Shown here piece after piece: positions 1 through 6,431 of a stretch of 13,582 nucleotides of DNA; positions within the stretch are counted from its first letter, which is position 1; each line of letters starts with the position of its first letter. A program made the translations under genes and the position numbers. A model generated the notes under the pieces. That model ran no database searches. It saw only the letters and a list, made by a program, of their open reading frames with translations, and was not told the origin of the DNA. The DNA is from an uncultured Alphaproteobacteria bacterium (GTDB lineage: Bacteria; Pseudomonadota; Alphaproteobacteria; Rhizobiales; Hyphomicrobiaceae): NCBI GenBank assembly GCA_937950105.1, contig CALFEM010000441.1:1-13582 (forward strand), read 5' to 3'.

Positions 1-1090
1 GCGCGCCATCCAGGTGCAGCGCCAGGCCGCGCTCGCGGGTGAGCGCGCGGGCGGCAGGGTTGGCGCCCATCAGCCGCGAGGCGCGCTCCATGATGCCGAG
101 ACGGCCGAGGAACTCGGTCTGCGTGACCGGGCCATCGACGGTGACGCGCGGAAAATTCTGCGACGCGGCGAGTTCGAAATGCGCCTTCACGTCGTTGAAG
201 TTCACATAGCAGGTGAGATCGGCCTCGCCCGGCGAAGTCAGCGGATGCTCGTAGGTGTGGCTGCGGACCGCCTGCAGCGTTTCGCCTTTGGTCACGCCGT
301 CGCGTGGCTGCGCGGGATCGAAGTGACCATAGTCGATGAACAGGGCGGCCCACGGCTGCGTTCGGCCGAACTGCAGATCGACGAGGGTGTGGAAATCCTG
401 CACCTCGATCACATCGCCGTCCGCGAGCAGCGGGTTGGCGGCAAACAGTTCGGCGTGGTCGCCATCGGCACCCGCCAGGCTGTGGAAGGCCAGTTCCCCG
501 CGCGCGTCGAGGCCGACGCTGCGCACGAGGCATTTGCGGCCCGCCACCTCGAACTGCTGCACCGGGCAGGTGTCGAGGAATTCGTTGGCGATGAGAATCG
601 TCGGCACGTCGTTCGGCAGCGCGCGCACCTCGCGTGCCAGCGCAAGGCGTTCGCGCGGCAGTGACTGGCTCACGGTTTCGAACGCGGCGGCGTCCTCGGT
701 CACGTCGACGAGCACGACCGACGCGGCATCCAGGAACCCCGGCACGATGCGGGCCGCACGAAGCGCATCGCTCATCAAGGTGCCACGCCCCGAACCGATC
801 TCGACCACGTTGAAGCGCGCCGGCTTGCCCATCTGCTGCCAGACGACGGCGCACCAGAGCCCGATCAGTTCGCCGAAAATCTGGCTGATCTCCGGCGCGG
901 TGATGAAATCGCCGTCGGCGCCGATCGCCTGCCGCTTCACATAGTAGCCGTGCTCGGGATCGGTGAGGCAGGCGCGCATGTACTCCGCGATGGTGATCGG
1001 CCCCTCGCGGCGAATGCGCTGCACGAGCTTCTGCGCCAGTGGCGTATCGCGGCGCGCGTGCGGATCGTAGGGCAAGTCGCTGGGGCTCAT
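1..1090 (-). CDS. MidA/NDUFAF7-type class I SAM-dependent methyltransferase (partial, runs off left edge)
   Basis: I translated this frame by hand. It starts at ATG 1090-1088 and stays open to the window edge, about 363 residues, so only a short C-terminal end should be missing (family members are roughly 360-380 aa). An N-terminal segment with ITIAEYM (32-38), DPEHGYY (44-50) and GDFITAPEIS (60-69) is typical of the DUF185/Methyltransf_28 family. The SAM-binding glycine loop is VEIGSGRGTL (96-105), and ANEFLD (168-173) is a further family signature. The human relative NDUFAF7 dimethylates an arginine of a complex I subunit; the bacterial substrate is not established. The start codon overlaps the lgt stop as ATGA, so the two are probably one translationally coupled transcript. 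Confident on family, not on substrate. Confidence 0.88.
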   Translation of the reverse strand, partial: MSPSDLPYDPHARRDTPLAQKLVQRIRREGPITIAEYMRACLTDPEHGYYVKRQAIGADGDFITAPEISQIFGELIGLWCAVVWQQMGKPARFNVVEIGSGRGTLMSDALRAARIVPGFLDAASVVLVDVTEDAAAFETVSQSLPRERLALAREVRALPNDVPTILIANEFLDTCPVQQFEVAGRKCLVRSVGLDARGELAFHSLAGADGDHAELFAANPLLADGDVIEVQDFHTLVDLQFGRTQPWAALFIDYGHFDPAQPRDGVTKGETLQAVRSHTYEHPLTSPGEADLTCYVNFNDVKAHFELAASQNFPRVTVDGPVTQTEFLGRLGIMERASRLMGANPAARALTRERGLALHLDGA

Positions 1091-1935
1091 GTGGTGAGCG
1101 TTCCGGTCTGCGGCCCGCTCGCCGCCACCCGCCGCGCCCGCCAGATGAGATAGGCGCCGGCCAGCACCATCGGCACCGAGTAGGCCATGCCGCGCGTGAT
1201 CGGCCAGCCGTCGAACAGGATGCGGTACTCCTCGATTTTGAAGATCTCGACGAACATGCGGAACAGGCCGTAGCCGGCGAGGAATGCGCCGACCACGAGG
1301 CCCGGCATCTTCAGCGCGTCACGCTTGTGGATCAGCCACCACAGGATGGCGAACAGAACGGCGCCCTCGAGGACCGCTTCATAGAGCATGGCCGGATGGC
1401 GCGGCTGGTCGCCGTAACCCGGGAAGGCGATCGCCCACGGCACGTTCGACACGGTGCCGACCACCTCCGAATTGATGAAGTTTGCGACGCGGCCGAAGAA
1501 CAGGCCGATCGGCACGGCGGCGGTGACGACATCGGCCACCGAGAAGATCGACACCTTGCGCCAGCGCGAGAAGATCCAAAGCGCGATGGTGACGCCGATG
1601 ACGCCGCCGTGGAACGCCATGCCGCCCTGCCAGACCTTCAGGATCTCCAGCGGCCGCGACAGGTAGTAGTGGGGTTCGTAGAACAGCACGTGGCCGAGCC
1701 GCCCGCCGATGACGACACCGAGCGTGACCAGCAGCAGCAGGTCGTCGATCATGCCGTCGGTGAGGGGCGCCCGCCCGCCACGCCACAGGCCAGCGTTGGC
1801 GATCAGGCGTTTGACGTAGAGCCAGCCGAGCAGCAGGCCGGCCATATAGGCTAGGCCATACCATTTGACCGACAACGGACCGAACGAGAACGCGACCGGA
1901 TCGATGTTCGGGTAGGCGATGGCGAGCAGATGCAC
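1087..1935 (-). CDS. lgt: Prolipoprotein diacylglyceryl transferase
   Basis: Lgt moves a diacylglyceryl group from phosphatidylglycerol to the lipobox cysteine of prolipoproteins in the inner membrane, the first step of lipoprotein maturation. The 282-residue product has several hydrophobic helices and the family signatures: FHGGVIG (108-114), GRVANFINSE (148-157, the Lgt signature), RHPAMLYEA (179-187) and GYGLFRMFVE (221-230). H109, R149 and R226 are likely counterparts of E. coli H103, R143 and R239. I chose the GTG at 1935-1933 because the protein then begins MHLLAIAYPNIDP, as in rhizobial homologues, and a GAGAGGA ribosome-binding site lies 9 nt upstream. The frame is open to an ATG at 2010, but those extra 25 residues look unlike Lgt. 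Its stop overlaps the start of the methyltransferase gene. Confidence 0.95.
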   Translation of the reverse strand: MHLLAIAYPNIDPVAFSFGPLSVKWYGLAYMAGLLLGWLYVKRLIANAGLWRGGRAPLTDGMIDDLLLLVTLGVVIGGRLGHVLFYEPHYYLSRPLEILKVWQGGMAFHGGVIGVTIALWIFSRWRKVSIFSVADVVTAAVPIGLFFGRVANFINSEVVGTVSNVPWAIAFPGYGDQPRHPAMLYEAVLEGAVLFAILWWLIHKRDALKMPGLVVGAFLAGYGLFRMFVEIFKIEEYRILFDGWPITRGMAYSVPMVLAGAYLIWRARRVAASGPQTGTLTT

Positions 1936-1988
1936 GGTCCGCGGTCCTCTCGTTCGGCGCGCGGCGTCTCGCGCCGAAGGCCCCGCGA

Positions 1989-2017
1989 CGTTTTCGCCAG
2001 CCGGCCGCACGTGTCAA
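1989..2017 (-). promoter_or_regulatory. Candidate sigma-70 promoter for lgt–methyltransferase
   Basis: On the minus strand a perfect -35 TTGACA (2017-2012) is followed after 17 nt by AAAACG (1994-1989), a weak -10. The predicted start near 1982 leaves a leader of about 47 nt before the lgt GTG. The -35 and spacing support the call; the poor -10 weakens it. Confidence 0.4.
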
Positions 2018-2032
2018 GCCATTCGGCTGTGC

Positions 2033-2061
2033 TTGATCGGCGCCAAGGGCGCGGCCATAGT
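2033..2061 (+). promoter_or_regulatory. Candidate sigma-70 promoter for ubiK
   Basis: TTGATC (2033-2038), a 17-nt spacer and CATAGT (2056-2061) form a reasonable housekeeping promoter. It would start transcription near 2068, some 34 nt before the ubiK ATG. It lies back to back with the lgt promoter in the same 166-bp divergent gap. Confidence 0.45.
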
Positions 2062-2101
2062 CCGCCCGAACGGCGCGCCGACGCGCCAGAAAGGCCCGAT
2101 C

Positions 2102-2359
2102 ATGACCCAGTCCAACAACCGTATCCTCGACGAGATCGCCCGTATGATGACGGACGCCGCTGGCGCCGCGCAGGGCGTCAAGCGCGAGGTCGAGACGCTG
2201 GTACGCTCGCAGGGCGAGAAGCTGCTGCGCGACATGGACGTCGTCAGCCGCGAGGAGTTCGAGGCGGTCAAGGCGATGGCGGAAAAGGCGCGCGCCGAAA
2301 ACGACCGGCTGACCGCCCGCATCGCCGCCCTCGAGGCCCGGCTCGGCGTAAGTGGCTGA
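2102..2359 (+). CDS. ubiK: UbiK/BMFP-family ubiquinone biosynthesis accessory factor
   Basis: An 85-residue protein of the BMFP (YqiC/UbiK) family. The N-terminal half (about 5-45) reads as an amphipathic helix and the C-terminal half (about 49-80, rich in E, K, A and R, including EEFEAVKAMAEKARAEND) as a coiled coil. In E. coli, UbiK is a lipid-binding partner of UbiJ that helps aerobic ubiquinone synthesis; the BMFP domain forms trimeric coiled coils and has membrane-fusogenic activity in vitro. I use ATG 2102 because the protein then begins MTQSNNRILDEIARMM, as family members do, and AAAGG sits 8 nt upstream; the frame is open further upstream without family resemblance. It is divergent from lgt and followed by a YbjN-domain gene. 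Its role here is inferred from the family. Confidence 0.85.
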   Translation: MTQSNNRILDEIARMMTDAAGAAQGVKREVETLVRSQGEKLLRDMDVVSREEFEAVKAMAEKARAENDRLTARIAALEARLGVSG

Positions 2360-2612
2360 GACCGGCGGTCGTCCCGAGTCGTGCAGCGACGACACAGCGC
2401 ACACAGTCTCGCGCCGTGGCCCTGCGTGCTCCACAGGCGCTGTGCGTAAACCGGCCCGAAGCTGCCATTTGGCGTCTTTTCAGGCATCCGCGGTGGACAA
2501 GGGGCGGGTTTGCTTGCGACTCGTGGATCGGTCTGTTTTCGTCGCCGCGTCATTCGAGCAACGTGTGTGTGTCTCCGCAAGACCAAGAACAGCGAAGAAC
2601 CGAGGACGACGC
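2360..2612 (+). other. 253-nt gap between ubiK and the YbjN gene
   Basis: No convincing gene on either strand. The gap is long enough for a separate promoter for the YbjN gene, and a GACTC (a GANTC methylation site, 2519-2523) lies in it, but I see no good -35/-10 pair. A (GT)4-like run, GTGTGTGTGT, precedes the ribosome-binding site of the next gene. Confidence 0.4.
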
Positions 2613-3110
2613 ATGGGATCGGCAGAACGCAGCTACGATCGAATGAGCAATCCGATCGATCTGATCGAGCAGATCGCGGTGGCTCACGATTGGGGCGCAG
2701 ACCGCTCCAGCGACGACGAATTGACGCTCGTCGTGGCTGGCACGCGCACCGACTACCAGCTGTCGCTGAACTGGCGTGGCGACCTCGAGACGCTGCATCT
2801 CGCCTGCGCGTTCGAATTCAAGGCACCGGACTTCCGCCTGAACGAGCTGTACCGGCTGGTCGCGCAGATCAACGAGCAGCTCTGGATCGGCCATTTCGAC
2901 CTGTGGACCCAGGAAGGGCTGGTCATGTACCGCCATGGCCTTTTGCTCAACGGCGCTGTTGCCACCACGCGCCAGTGCGAGACGCTGCTGACGGCGGCGC
3001 TGGAAGCCTGCGAGCGCTATTATCAGGCCTTTCAGTTCGTCGTTTGGGCCGGCAAGGAGAGCCGCGAGGCGCTGGTTTCGACCATGTTCGAGACCGAAGG
3101 CCAGGCCTGA
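2613..3110 (+). CDS. YbjN domain-containing protein
   Basis: A 165-residue soluble protein with a YbjN (type III secretion chaperone-like) fold. Conserved features of the alphaproteobacterial form are visible: NPIDLIEQIA near the N terminus, LHLACAFEFKAPDFRLNELYRL in the middle (an acidic, hydrophobic sheet-helix segment), GHFDLWTQEGLVMYRHGLLL, and CERYYQAFQFVVWAGKES near the C terminus. I chose ATG 2613, with GAGGA 6 nt upstream, over ATG 2643, because rhizobial relatives carry about ten residues before the NPIDLIEQ motif. E. coli YbjN affects motility and stress responses, but no biochemical function is established for this clade. It lies between ubiK and proC, an order I recall from other Hyphomicrobiales; that conservation suggests a housekeeping role. 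Confidence 0.85.
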   Translation: MGSAERSYDRMSNPIDLIEQIAVAHDWGADRSSDDELTLVVAGTRTDYQLSLNWRGDLETLHLACAFEFKAPDFRLNELYRLVAQINEQLWIGHFDLWTQEGLVMYRHGLLLNGAVATTRQCETLLTAALEACERYYQAFQFVVWAGKESREALVSTMFETEGQA

Positions 3111-3134
3111 GCGCCGCGCGCACCTGGAGGCGTT

Positions 3135-3147
3135 GCACGCGGCGTGC
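3135..3147. repeat. Perfect 6-bp palindrome between the YbjN gene and proC
   Basis: GCACGC, one G, then GCGTGC. As RNA it would be a short GC hairpin without a T-tract, so at best a weak terminator; as DNA it could be a binding site. It lies 25 nt after the YbjN stop in a 147-nt gap that otherwise holds nothing obvious. Confidence 0.3.
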
Positions 3148-3257
3148 TGTAGCGCTCCGGGGATGTGCCGCCGAAGTCTCCGCAGCTGGCGGCCACTTGA
3201 TCGCGCGGCGACGGGGTGCGACAGCATCGCCGGATCGTGCGATGCGAGGGTACACCC

Positions 3258-4088
3258 ATGACACTGGATCTCGGCGGCAAGCTGCTCTTGGCCGGTGCCG
3301 GCAAGATGGGCGGCGCAATGCTGGCCGGCTGGCTGGCGCGCGGGCTCGCCCCGTCGAGCATCCTCGTGCAGGATCCGTCACCGGCGCCCGAACTGGTCGA
3401 GCTGCTGTCCCGTCACTCCATCCCGGTGCAGGCGCGCTTCGATCGGCTCGATGCGCCGCCCGCCGTCATCCTTGCGGCCGTCAAGCCGCAGGCTATGGAC
3501 ATGGTGCTGCCGGACCTCGCGCGCCTCGCCGGCCCTGAAACGCTGATCCTCTCCATTGCCGCCGGCAAAACGATCGCCAGCTTCGAACGGCATTTCGGGG
3601 CGCGGGCGCCGGTCGTGCGCGCCATGCCGAATACGCCGGCAGCGATCGGTCGCGGCATCACGGTCTGCGTCGCCAACGGGGCGGTGACGCCGGCTCAGCG
3701 CACCATGGCGACAGCGCTGCTGGAAGCCGTCGGCGAGGTCGGCTGGGTCGAGGACGAGGCGCTCATGGATGCGGTGACCGCCGTCTCGGGTTCGGGCCCG
3801 GCCTACGTGTTCCTGCTGGCCGAAACGCTTGCGGCGGCGGGCCGCGCGCAAGGGCTCGATGCAGCGCTGGCCGACCGGCTCGCCCGCGCCACCGTGGCGG
3901 GCGCCGGGGAACTGCTGCGGCAGTCGTCGGAAAGCGCCGCAAGGCTGCGTGAAAACGTGACTTCGCCCGGCGGCACAACCGCTGCAGCGCTCGGTGTGCT
4001 CATGCGCGGCGAGAATGGCCTGCCGAGCCTGATGGACGAGGCCATCGCGGCGGCGACGAAAAGGGGCCGCGAGCTGGCCGGCTCGTGA
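3258..4088 (+). CDS. proC: Pyrroline-5-carboxylate reductase
   Basis: Catalyses the last step of proline synthesis, NAD(P)H-dependent reduction of 1-pyrroline-5-carboxylate to L-proline, in the cytoplasm. The 276-residue product matches the usual ProC length. It opens with a Rossmann nucleotide-binding loop, GAGKMGGAM (13-21), then AAVKPQAM (73-80) and RAMPNTPAAIGRG (121-133). The C-terminal dimer and substrate region has VTAVSGSGPAYVFLLAE (173-189) and RENVTSPGGTTAAAL (231-245), the ProC signature. ATG 3258 has GAGGG 8 nt upstream and places the Rossmann loop at the normal distance from the N terminus; an in-frame ATG at 3216 adds residues without family resemblance. It is preceded by a 147-nt gap, so it may have its own promoter, though none is obvious. 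Confidence 0.96.
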   Translation: MTLDLGGKLLLAGAGKMGGAMLAGWLARGLAPSSILVQDPSPAPELVELLSRHSIPVQARFDRLDAPPAVILAAVKPQAMDMVLPDLARLAGPETLILSIAAGKTIASFERHFGARAPVVRAMPNTPAAIGRGITVCVANGAVTPAQRTMATALLEAVGEVGWVEDEALMDAVTAVSGSGPAYVFLLAETLAAAGRAQGLDAALADRLARATVAGAGELLRQSSESAARLRENVTSPGGTTAAALGVLMRGENGLPSLMDEAIAAATKRGRELAGS

Positions 4089-4090
4089 GA

Positions 4091-4146
4091 GCCGGGGCCC
4101 ACGGCCCTGAGAGAAGTCCGGCAAAAGCCCGGTGAAGGGCTCCGGC
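4091..4146 (+). terminator. Structured element after proC, possible terminator
   Basis: GCCGGGGCCC (4091-4100) pairs with GGGCTCCGGC (4137-4146) over ten base pairs with one G-T wobble, closing a 36-nt loop. Two smaller alternative hairpins compete with it: GGGCC/GGCCC (4095-4107, loop CAC) and GCCC/GGGC (4127-4140). It begins 3 nt after the proC stop. There is no T-tract, so it is not a classical rho-independent terminator; it could be a 3'-end stabilising structure or a weak terminator. Confidence 0.4.
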
Positions 4147-4252
4147 GTGCCTGACGGCAGATCGGAAGGGGCACGGCCGGCACCACAGGAGGGAGATGCC
4201 GCGCCGTCCGCCTGGAAACCTCGCGTGGCAAGCGTGTTTCCCGGTTTCGATA

Positions 4253-4261
4253 TGATATAAT
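4253..4261 (+). promoter_or_regulatory. Extended -10 promoter, probably of the ars operon
   Basis: TGATATAAT is a perfect extended -10 element (TGN-TATAAT) in an AT-rich patch that stands out from its GC-rich surroundings. No good -35 is present, which extended -10 promoters tolerate. Transcription would begin near 4268 and give a leader of about 150 nt before arsR. A promoter nearer to arsR cannot be excluded. Confidence 0.5.
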
Positions 4262-4269
4262 GTTACACT

Positions 4270-4281
4270 CCCATCAATGGG
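4270..4281. promoter_or_regulatory. Perfect palindrome next to the predicted transcription start
   Basis: CCCAT, CA, ATGGG. It lies 9 nt downstream of the TATAAT, where a repressor would block initiation, or would form a small hairpin at the very 5' end of the transcript. Which protein would bind it is unknown. Confidence 0.35.
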
Positions 4282-4381
4282 CAAAGTTCCCGGCCTGACG
4301 CATTCGTGATCGCGGTCGGCACGGCAGGTCGCGGTCCGTCGACGAGTGGGATCGCCCGCAGCGCCGGCCCCGCAGATGACA

Positions 4382-4396
4382 CTTGAATATTTCAAG
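4382..4396. promoter_or_regulatory. Probable ArsR operator
   Basis: CTTGAA-TAT-TTCAAG is a perfect 6+6 inverted repeat, 20 nt upstream of the arsR start. An AT-rich TTGAA/TTCAA dyad just before arsR is what ArsR/SmtB-family dimers usually bind, so autoregulation is likely. The assignment is inferred from position and symmetry. Confidence 0.55.
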
Positions 4397-4416
4397 AAAA
4401 GTTGGAATGAGAGTGC

Positions 4417-4815
4417 ATGGAGACCTCATCGGCCATTCGAGCACTTGCCGCGCTCGCCCAGGAACATCGGCTCACCGCTTTCCGCCTTCTGGTCAGGGCC
4501 GGAGATGCGGGCCTGACGGCCGGCGCCCTTGCCGAGGCGGCAGCGCTGTCGCCGAACAGCCTGTCGTTCCACGTCAAGGAACTGGAGCGGGCGGGGCTCG
4601 TCAGCCAGCAGCGCGAGGGGCGGTTCATCCGCTATCGCTTGGCGGTTGGCGGTATGCGGGAGCTGCTGACGTTCCTCAGCGAGGACTGCTGCGGCGGCCA
4701 CCCGGAATTGTGCGGCATCACCACCACCGCGACGGCGCGCCCCTGCTGTCCGCCGGACGCCACGGCGCAGCCGCCCGCAGTGAAACTCGCAAGCAGGAGG
4801 AAGACCAATGTCTGA
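4417..4815 (+). CDS. arsR: ArsR-family arsenic-responsive repressor
   Basis: A 132-residue ArsR/SmtB winged-helix repressor, expected to hold the ars operon off until As(III) binds. The recognition helix region is ALSPNSLSFHVKELERAGL (43-61), and the wing is REGRFIRYRLA (66-76). It lacks the ELCVCDL arsenic site of the E. coli type. Instead it has C91, C92 and C99 (DCCGGHPELCG), the C-terminal CC-x(n)-C arrangement known from the Acidithiobacillus-type ArsR. A second vicinal pair, C110-C111, lies in a proline-rich tail. ATG 4417 is preceded by a purine-rich GGAATGAG. The stop codon overlaps the next start (ATG 4808), so the two genes are translationally coupled. Confident on family; arsenic as ligand follows from the cysteines and the neighbours. 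Confidence 0.93.
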   Translation: METSSAIRALAALAQEHRLTAFRLLVRAGDAGLTAGALAEAAALSPNSLSFHVKELERAGLVSQQREGRFIRYRLAVGGMRELLTFLSEDCCGGHPELCGITTTATARPCCPPDATAQPPAVKLASRRKTNV

Positions 4816-5347
4816 TGCGAAGGACGGCAGCGCGGCCGCTCCGCTCAACGTACTGTTTCTCTGCACCCACAACTCGGCCCGCAGCGTCATCGCCGAAGCG
4901 ATCATGAACCGGCTCGGCCAGGGCCGCTTCCGTGGTTTCAGCGCCGGCAGCCAGCCCAAGGGCAAGGTCAATCCTTTCGCCATCCGCCTGCTCGACAAGT
5001 TGAACTACGACACGGGCGCGATCCGCTCCAAGTCGTGGGACGAGTTCGCGGCATCCGGCGCGCCGCGCATGGATTTCGTCTTCACCGTCTGTGACAACGC
5101 CGCCAATGAGACCTGTCCGGTCTGGCCGGGCCAGCCCATCAGCGCGCACTGGGGCGTGCCGGATCCCTCCGAAACGCAGGGCTCCGACGCCGAAATCGCG
5201 GCGGCTTTCGCCGACACGCACCGCATGCTGCATCAGCGCATATCGATCTTCACCAACCTGCCGCTCGCCTCGCTCGACTCGCTGGCCCTCAAGCGTCAGC
5301 TCGATGCGATCGGCCGCATCGATGACGTCGCGCCCACGCCGGTCTGA
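4808..5347 (+). CDS. arsC: Arsenate reductase, low-molecular-weight phosphatase type
   Basis: A 179-residue protein with the LMW protein-tyrosine-phosphatase fold, expected to reduce arsenate to arsenite in the cytoplasm. The catalytic P-loop CTHNSARS (19-26) fits CX5R(S), and DPS (119-121) carries the general-acid aspartate. C95 and C103 (CDNAANETC) are placed where reducing cysteines pass electrons in thioredoxin- or glutaredoxin-coupled members of this class. The family usually runs 130-175 aa; the extra length is a short N-terminal lead and a C-terminal tail. ATG 4808 has a strong AGGAGG 7 nt upstream and overlaps the arsR stop. acr3 follows 11 nt after the stop. A role as an ordinary tyrosine phosphatase is unlikely given the extra cysteines and operon. 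Confidence 0.92.
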   Translation: MSDAKDGSAAAPLNVLFLCTHNSARSVIAEAIMNRLGQGRFRGFSAGSQPKGKVNPFAIRLLDKLNYDTGAIRSKSWDEFAASGAPRMDFVFTVCDNAANETCPVWPGQPISAHWGVPDPSETQGSDAEIAAAFADTHRMLHQRISIFTNLPLASLDSLALKRQLDAIGRIDDVAPTPV

Positions 5348-5358
5348 AGGGGTTTACC

Positions 5359-6423
5359 GTGAACATTTTCGAGCGTTACCTCACCCTCTGGGTGGGGCTC
5401 TGCATCGTGGTCGGCATCGCACTCGGTCATCTCTTTCCCGCCGCGTTCCAGGCGATCGGCGCGATCGAGATCGCGCAGGTCAACCTGCCGGTCGCCGTGC
5501 TGATCTGGCTGATGATCATCCCGATGCTGCTGCGCATCGAATTCGCCGCGCTCGCCGGTGTGCGCGAGCATTGGCGCGGCATCGGCGTGACGCTGCTGGT
5601 CAACTGGGCGGTTAAGCCATTCTCGATGGCGCTGCTCGGCTGGTTGTTCATCGGCTGGCTGTTCCGCGACCTGCTGCCGGCCGATCAGATCGACAGCTAC
5701 ATCGCGGGTCTCATTCTGCTGGCGGCGGCGCCGTGCACGGCGATGGTGTTCGTGTGGAGCAACCTATCCGACGGCGAGCCGCACTTCACGCTGAGCCAGG
5801 TGGCGCTCAACGACATCATCATGGTGTTCGCGTTCGCGCCGATCGTCGCGCTGCTGCTCGGGCTCTCGGCGATCACGGTGCCGTGGAGCACATTGTTGCT
5901 CTCAGTCGTGCTGTACATAGTCATTCCGGTGATAGTGGCCCAGCTCATCCGTCGCATGGTGCTGGCGCGTGGCGGCGAGGGGGCGCTGCGGAGCCTGATC
6001 GCGCGGCTCGGTCCGGTGTCGATCGTGGCGCTGCTGACCACGCTGGTGCTGCTGTTCGGCTTCCAGGGCGAGCAGATTCTGCGCCAGCCGCTCGTCATCG
6101 CGCTGCTGGCGGTGCCGATCCTCATCCAGGTCTATTTCAACTCGGCGCTCGCCTACCTGCTCAATCGCGCAGCAGGCGAGGCGCACTGCGTCGCCGGCCC
6201 GTCGGCGCTGATCGGCGCCAGCAACTTCTTCGAGCTGGCGGTGGCGGCGGCGATCAGCCTGTTCGGCTTCGAATCCGGCGCCGCGCTGGCAACCGTGGTC
6301 GGCGTGCTGATCGAGGTGCCGGTGATGCTGTCGGTGGTGGCGATCGTCAACCGCACGAAGGGCTGGTACGAAGCGGGCAGCGGCGTGGCATCGAGCGTCG
6401 CCGCCGCGAAGCCGCACACCTGA
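5359..6423 (+). CDS. acr3: ACR3-family arsenite efflux permease
   Basis: A 354-residue integral membrane protein with about ten hydrophobic helices, exporting As(III) across the inner membrane by antiport. The ACR3 signature AAAPCTAMVFVWS (122-134) contains C126, and VGVLIEVPVML (314-324) contains E319. These correspond to the Cys and Glu shown to be essential in the Alkaliphilus Acr3. Other family segments are NWAVKPFSMA (82-91) and GASNFFELAVA (286-296). The start is GTG 5359, with AAGGGG 7 nt upstream and the expected MNIFERYLTLWV beginning. It lies between two arsenate reductases, 11 nt after the first and 8 nt before the second, so products of both can be exported directly. It is ACR3 and not the unrelated ArsB. 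Confidence 0.95.
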   Translation: MNIFERYLTLWVGLCIVVGIALGHLFPAAFQAIGAIEIAQVNLPVAVLIWLMIIPMLLRIEFAALAGVREHWRGIGVTLLVNWAVKPFSMALLGWLFIGWLFRDLLPADQIDSYIAGLILLAAAPCTAMVFVWSNLSDGEPHFTLSQVALNDIIMVFAFAPIVALLLGLSAITVPWSTLLLSVVLYIVIPVIVAQLIRRMVLARGGEGALRSLIARLGPVSIVALLTTLVLLFGFQGEQILRQPLVIALLAVPILIQVYFNSALAYLLNRAAGEAHCVAGPSALIGASNFFELAVAAAISLFGFESGAALATVVGVLIEVPVMLSVVAIVNRTKGWYEAGSGVASSVAAAKPHT

Positions 6424-6431
6424 GGCCGTCC

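Larger units (their letters stand above)
4089..4416 (+). other. 328-nt non-coding region between proC and arsR
   Basis: No gene is supported on either strand; one minus-strand frame is open but has no ribosome-binding site and no recognisable product. From left to right it holds a GC-rich structured element (4091-4146), an AT-rich island with an extended -10 promoter (4253-4261), a CCCAT/ATGGG palindrome (4270-4281) and a probable ArsR operator (4382-4396). It marks the boundary between housekeeping genes and the ars operon. Confidence 0.6.

Noticed and set aside
14..664. 216-residue plus-strand open frame
   Set aside because: It is antisense to the MidA-type methyltransferase, which has motif I (EIGSGRG) and ANEFLD.
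1379..2434. 351-residue minus-strand open frame across lgt and ubiK
   Set aside because: It is out of frame with lgt and overlaps two well-supported genes; its arginine-rich composition is that of a GC-rich shadow.
4089..4200. Riboswitch-like phrases (CTGAGA, GGTGAA...CTCCGGCG, GAGAGAAGTCCGGC) recalling TPP, cobalamin or RNase P motifs
   Set aside because: The fragments occur without the other conserved blocks and in the wrong order or spacing; no class fits as a whole.
4000..4395. 131-residue minus-strand frame covering the proC-arsR gap
   Set aside because: It overlaps the proC end, has no ribosome-binding site or family resemblance, and crosses the ars promoter and operator.
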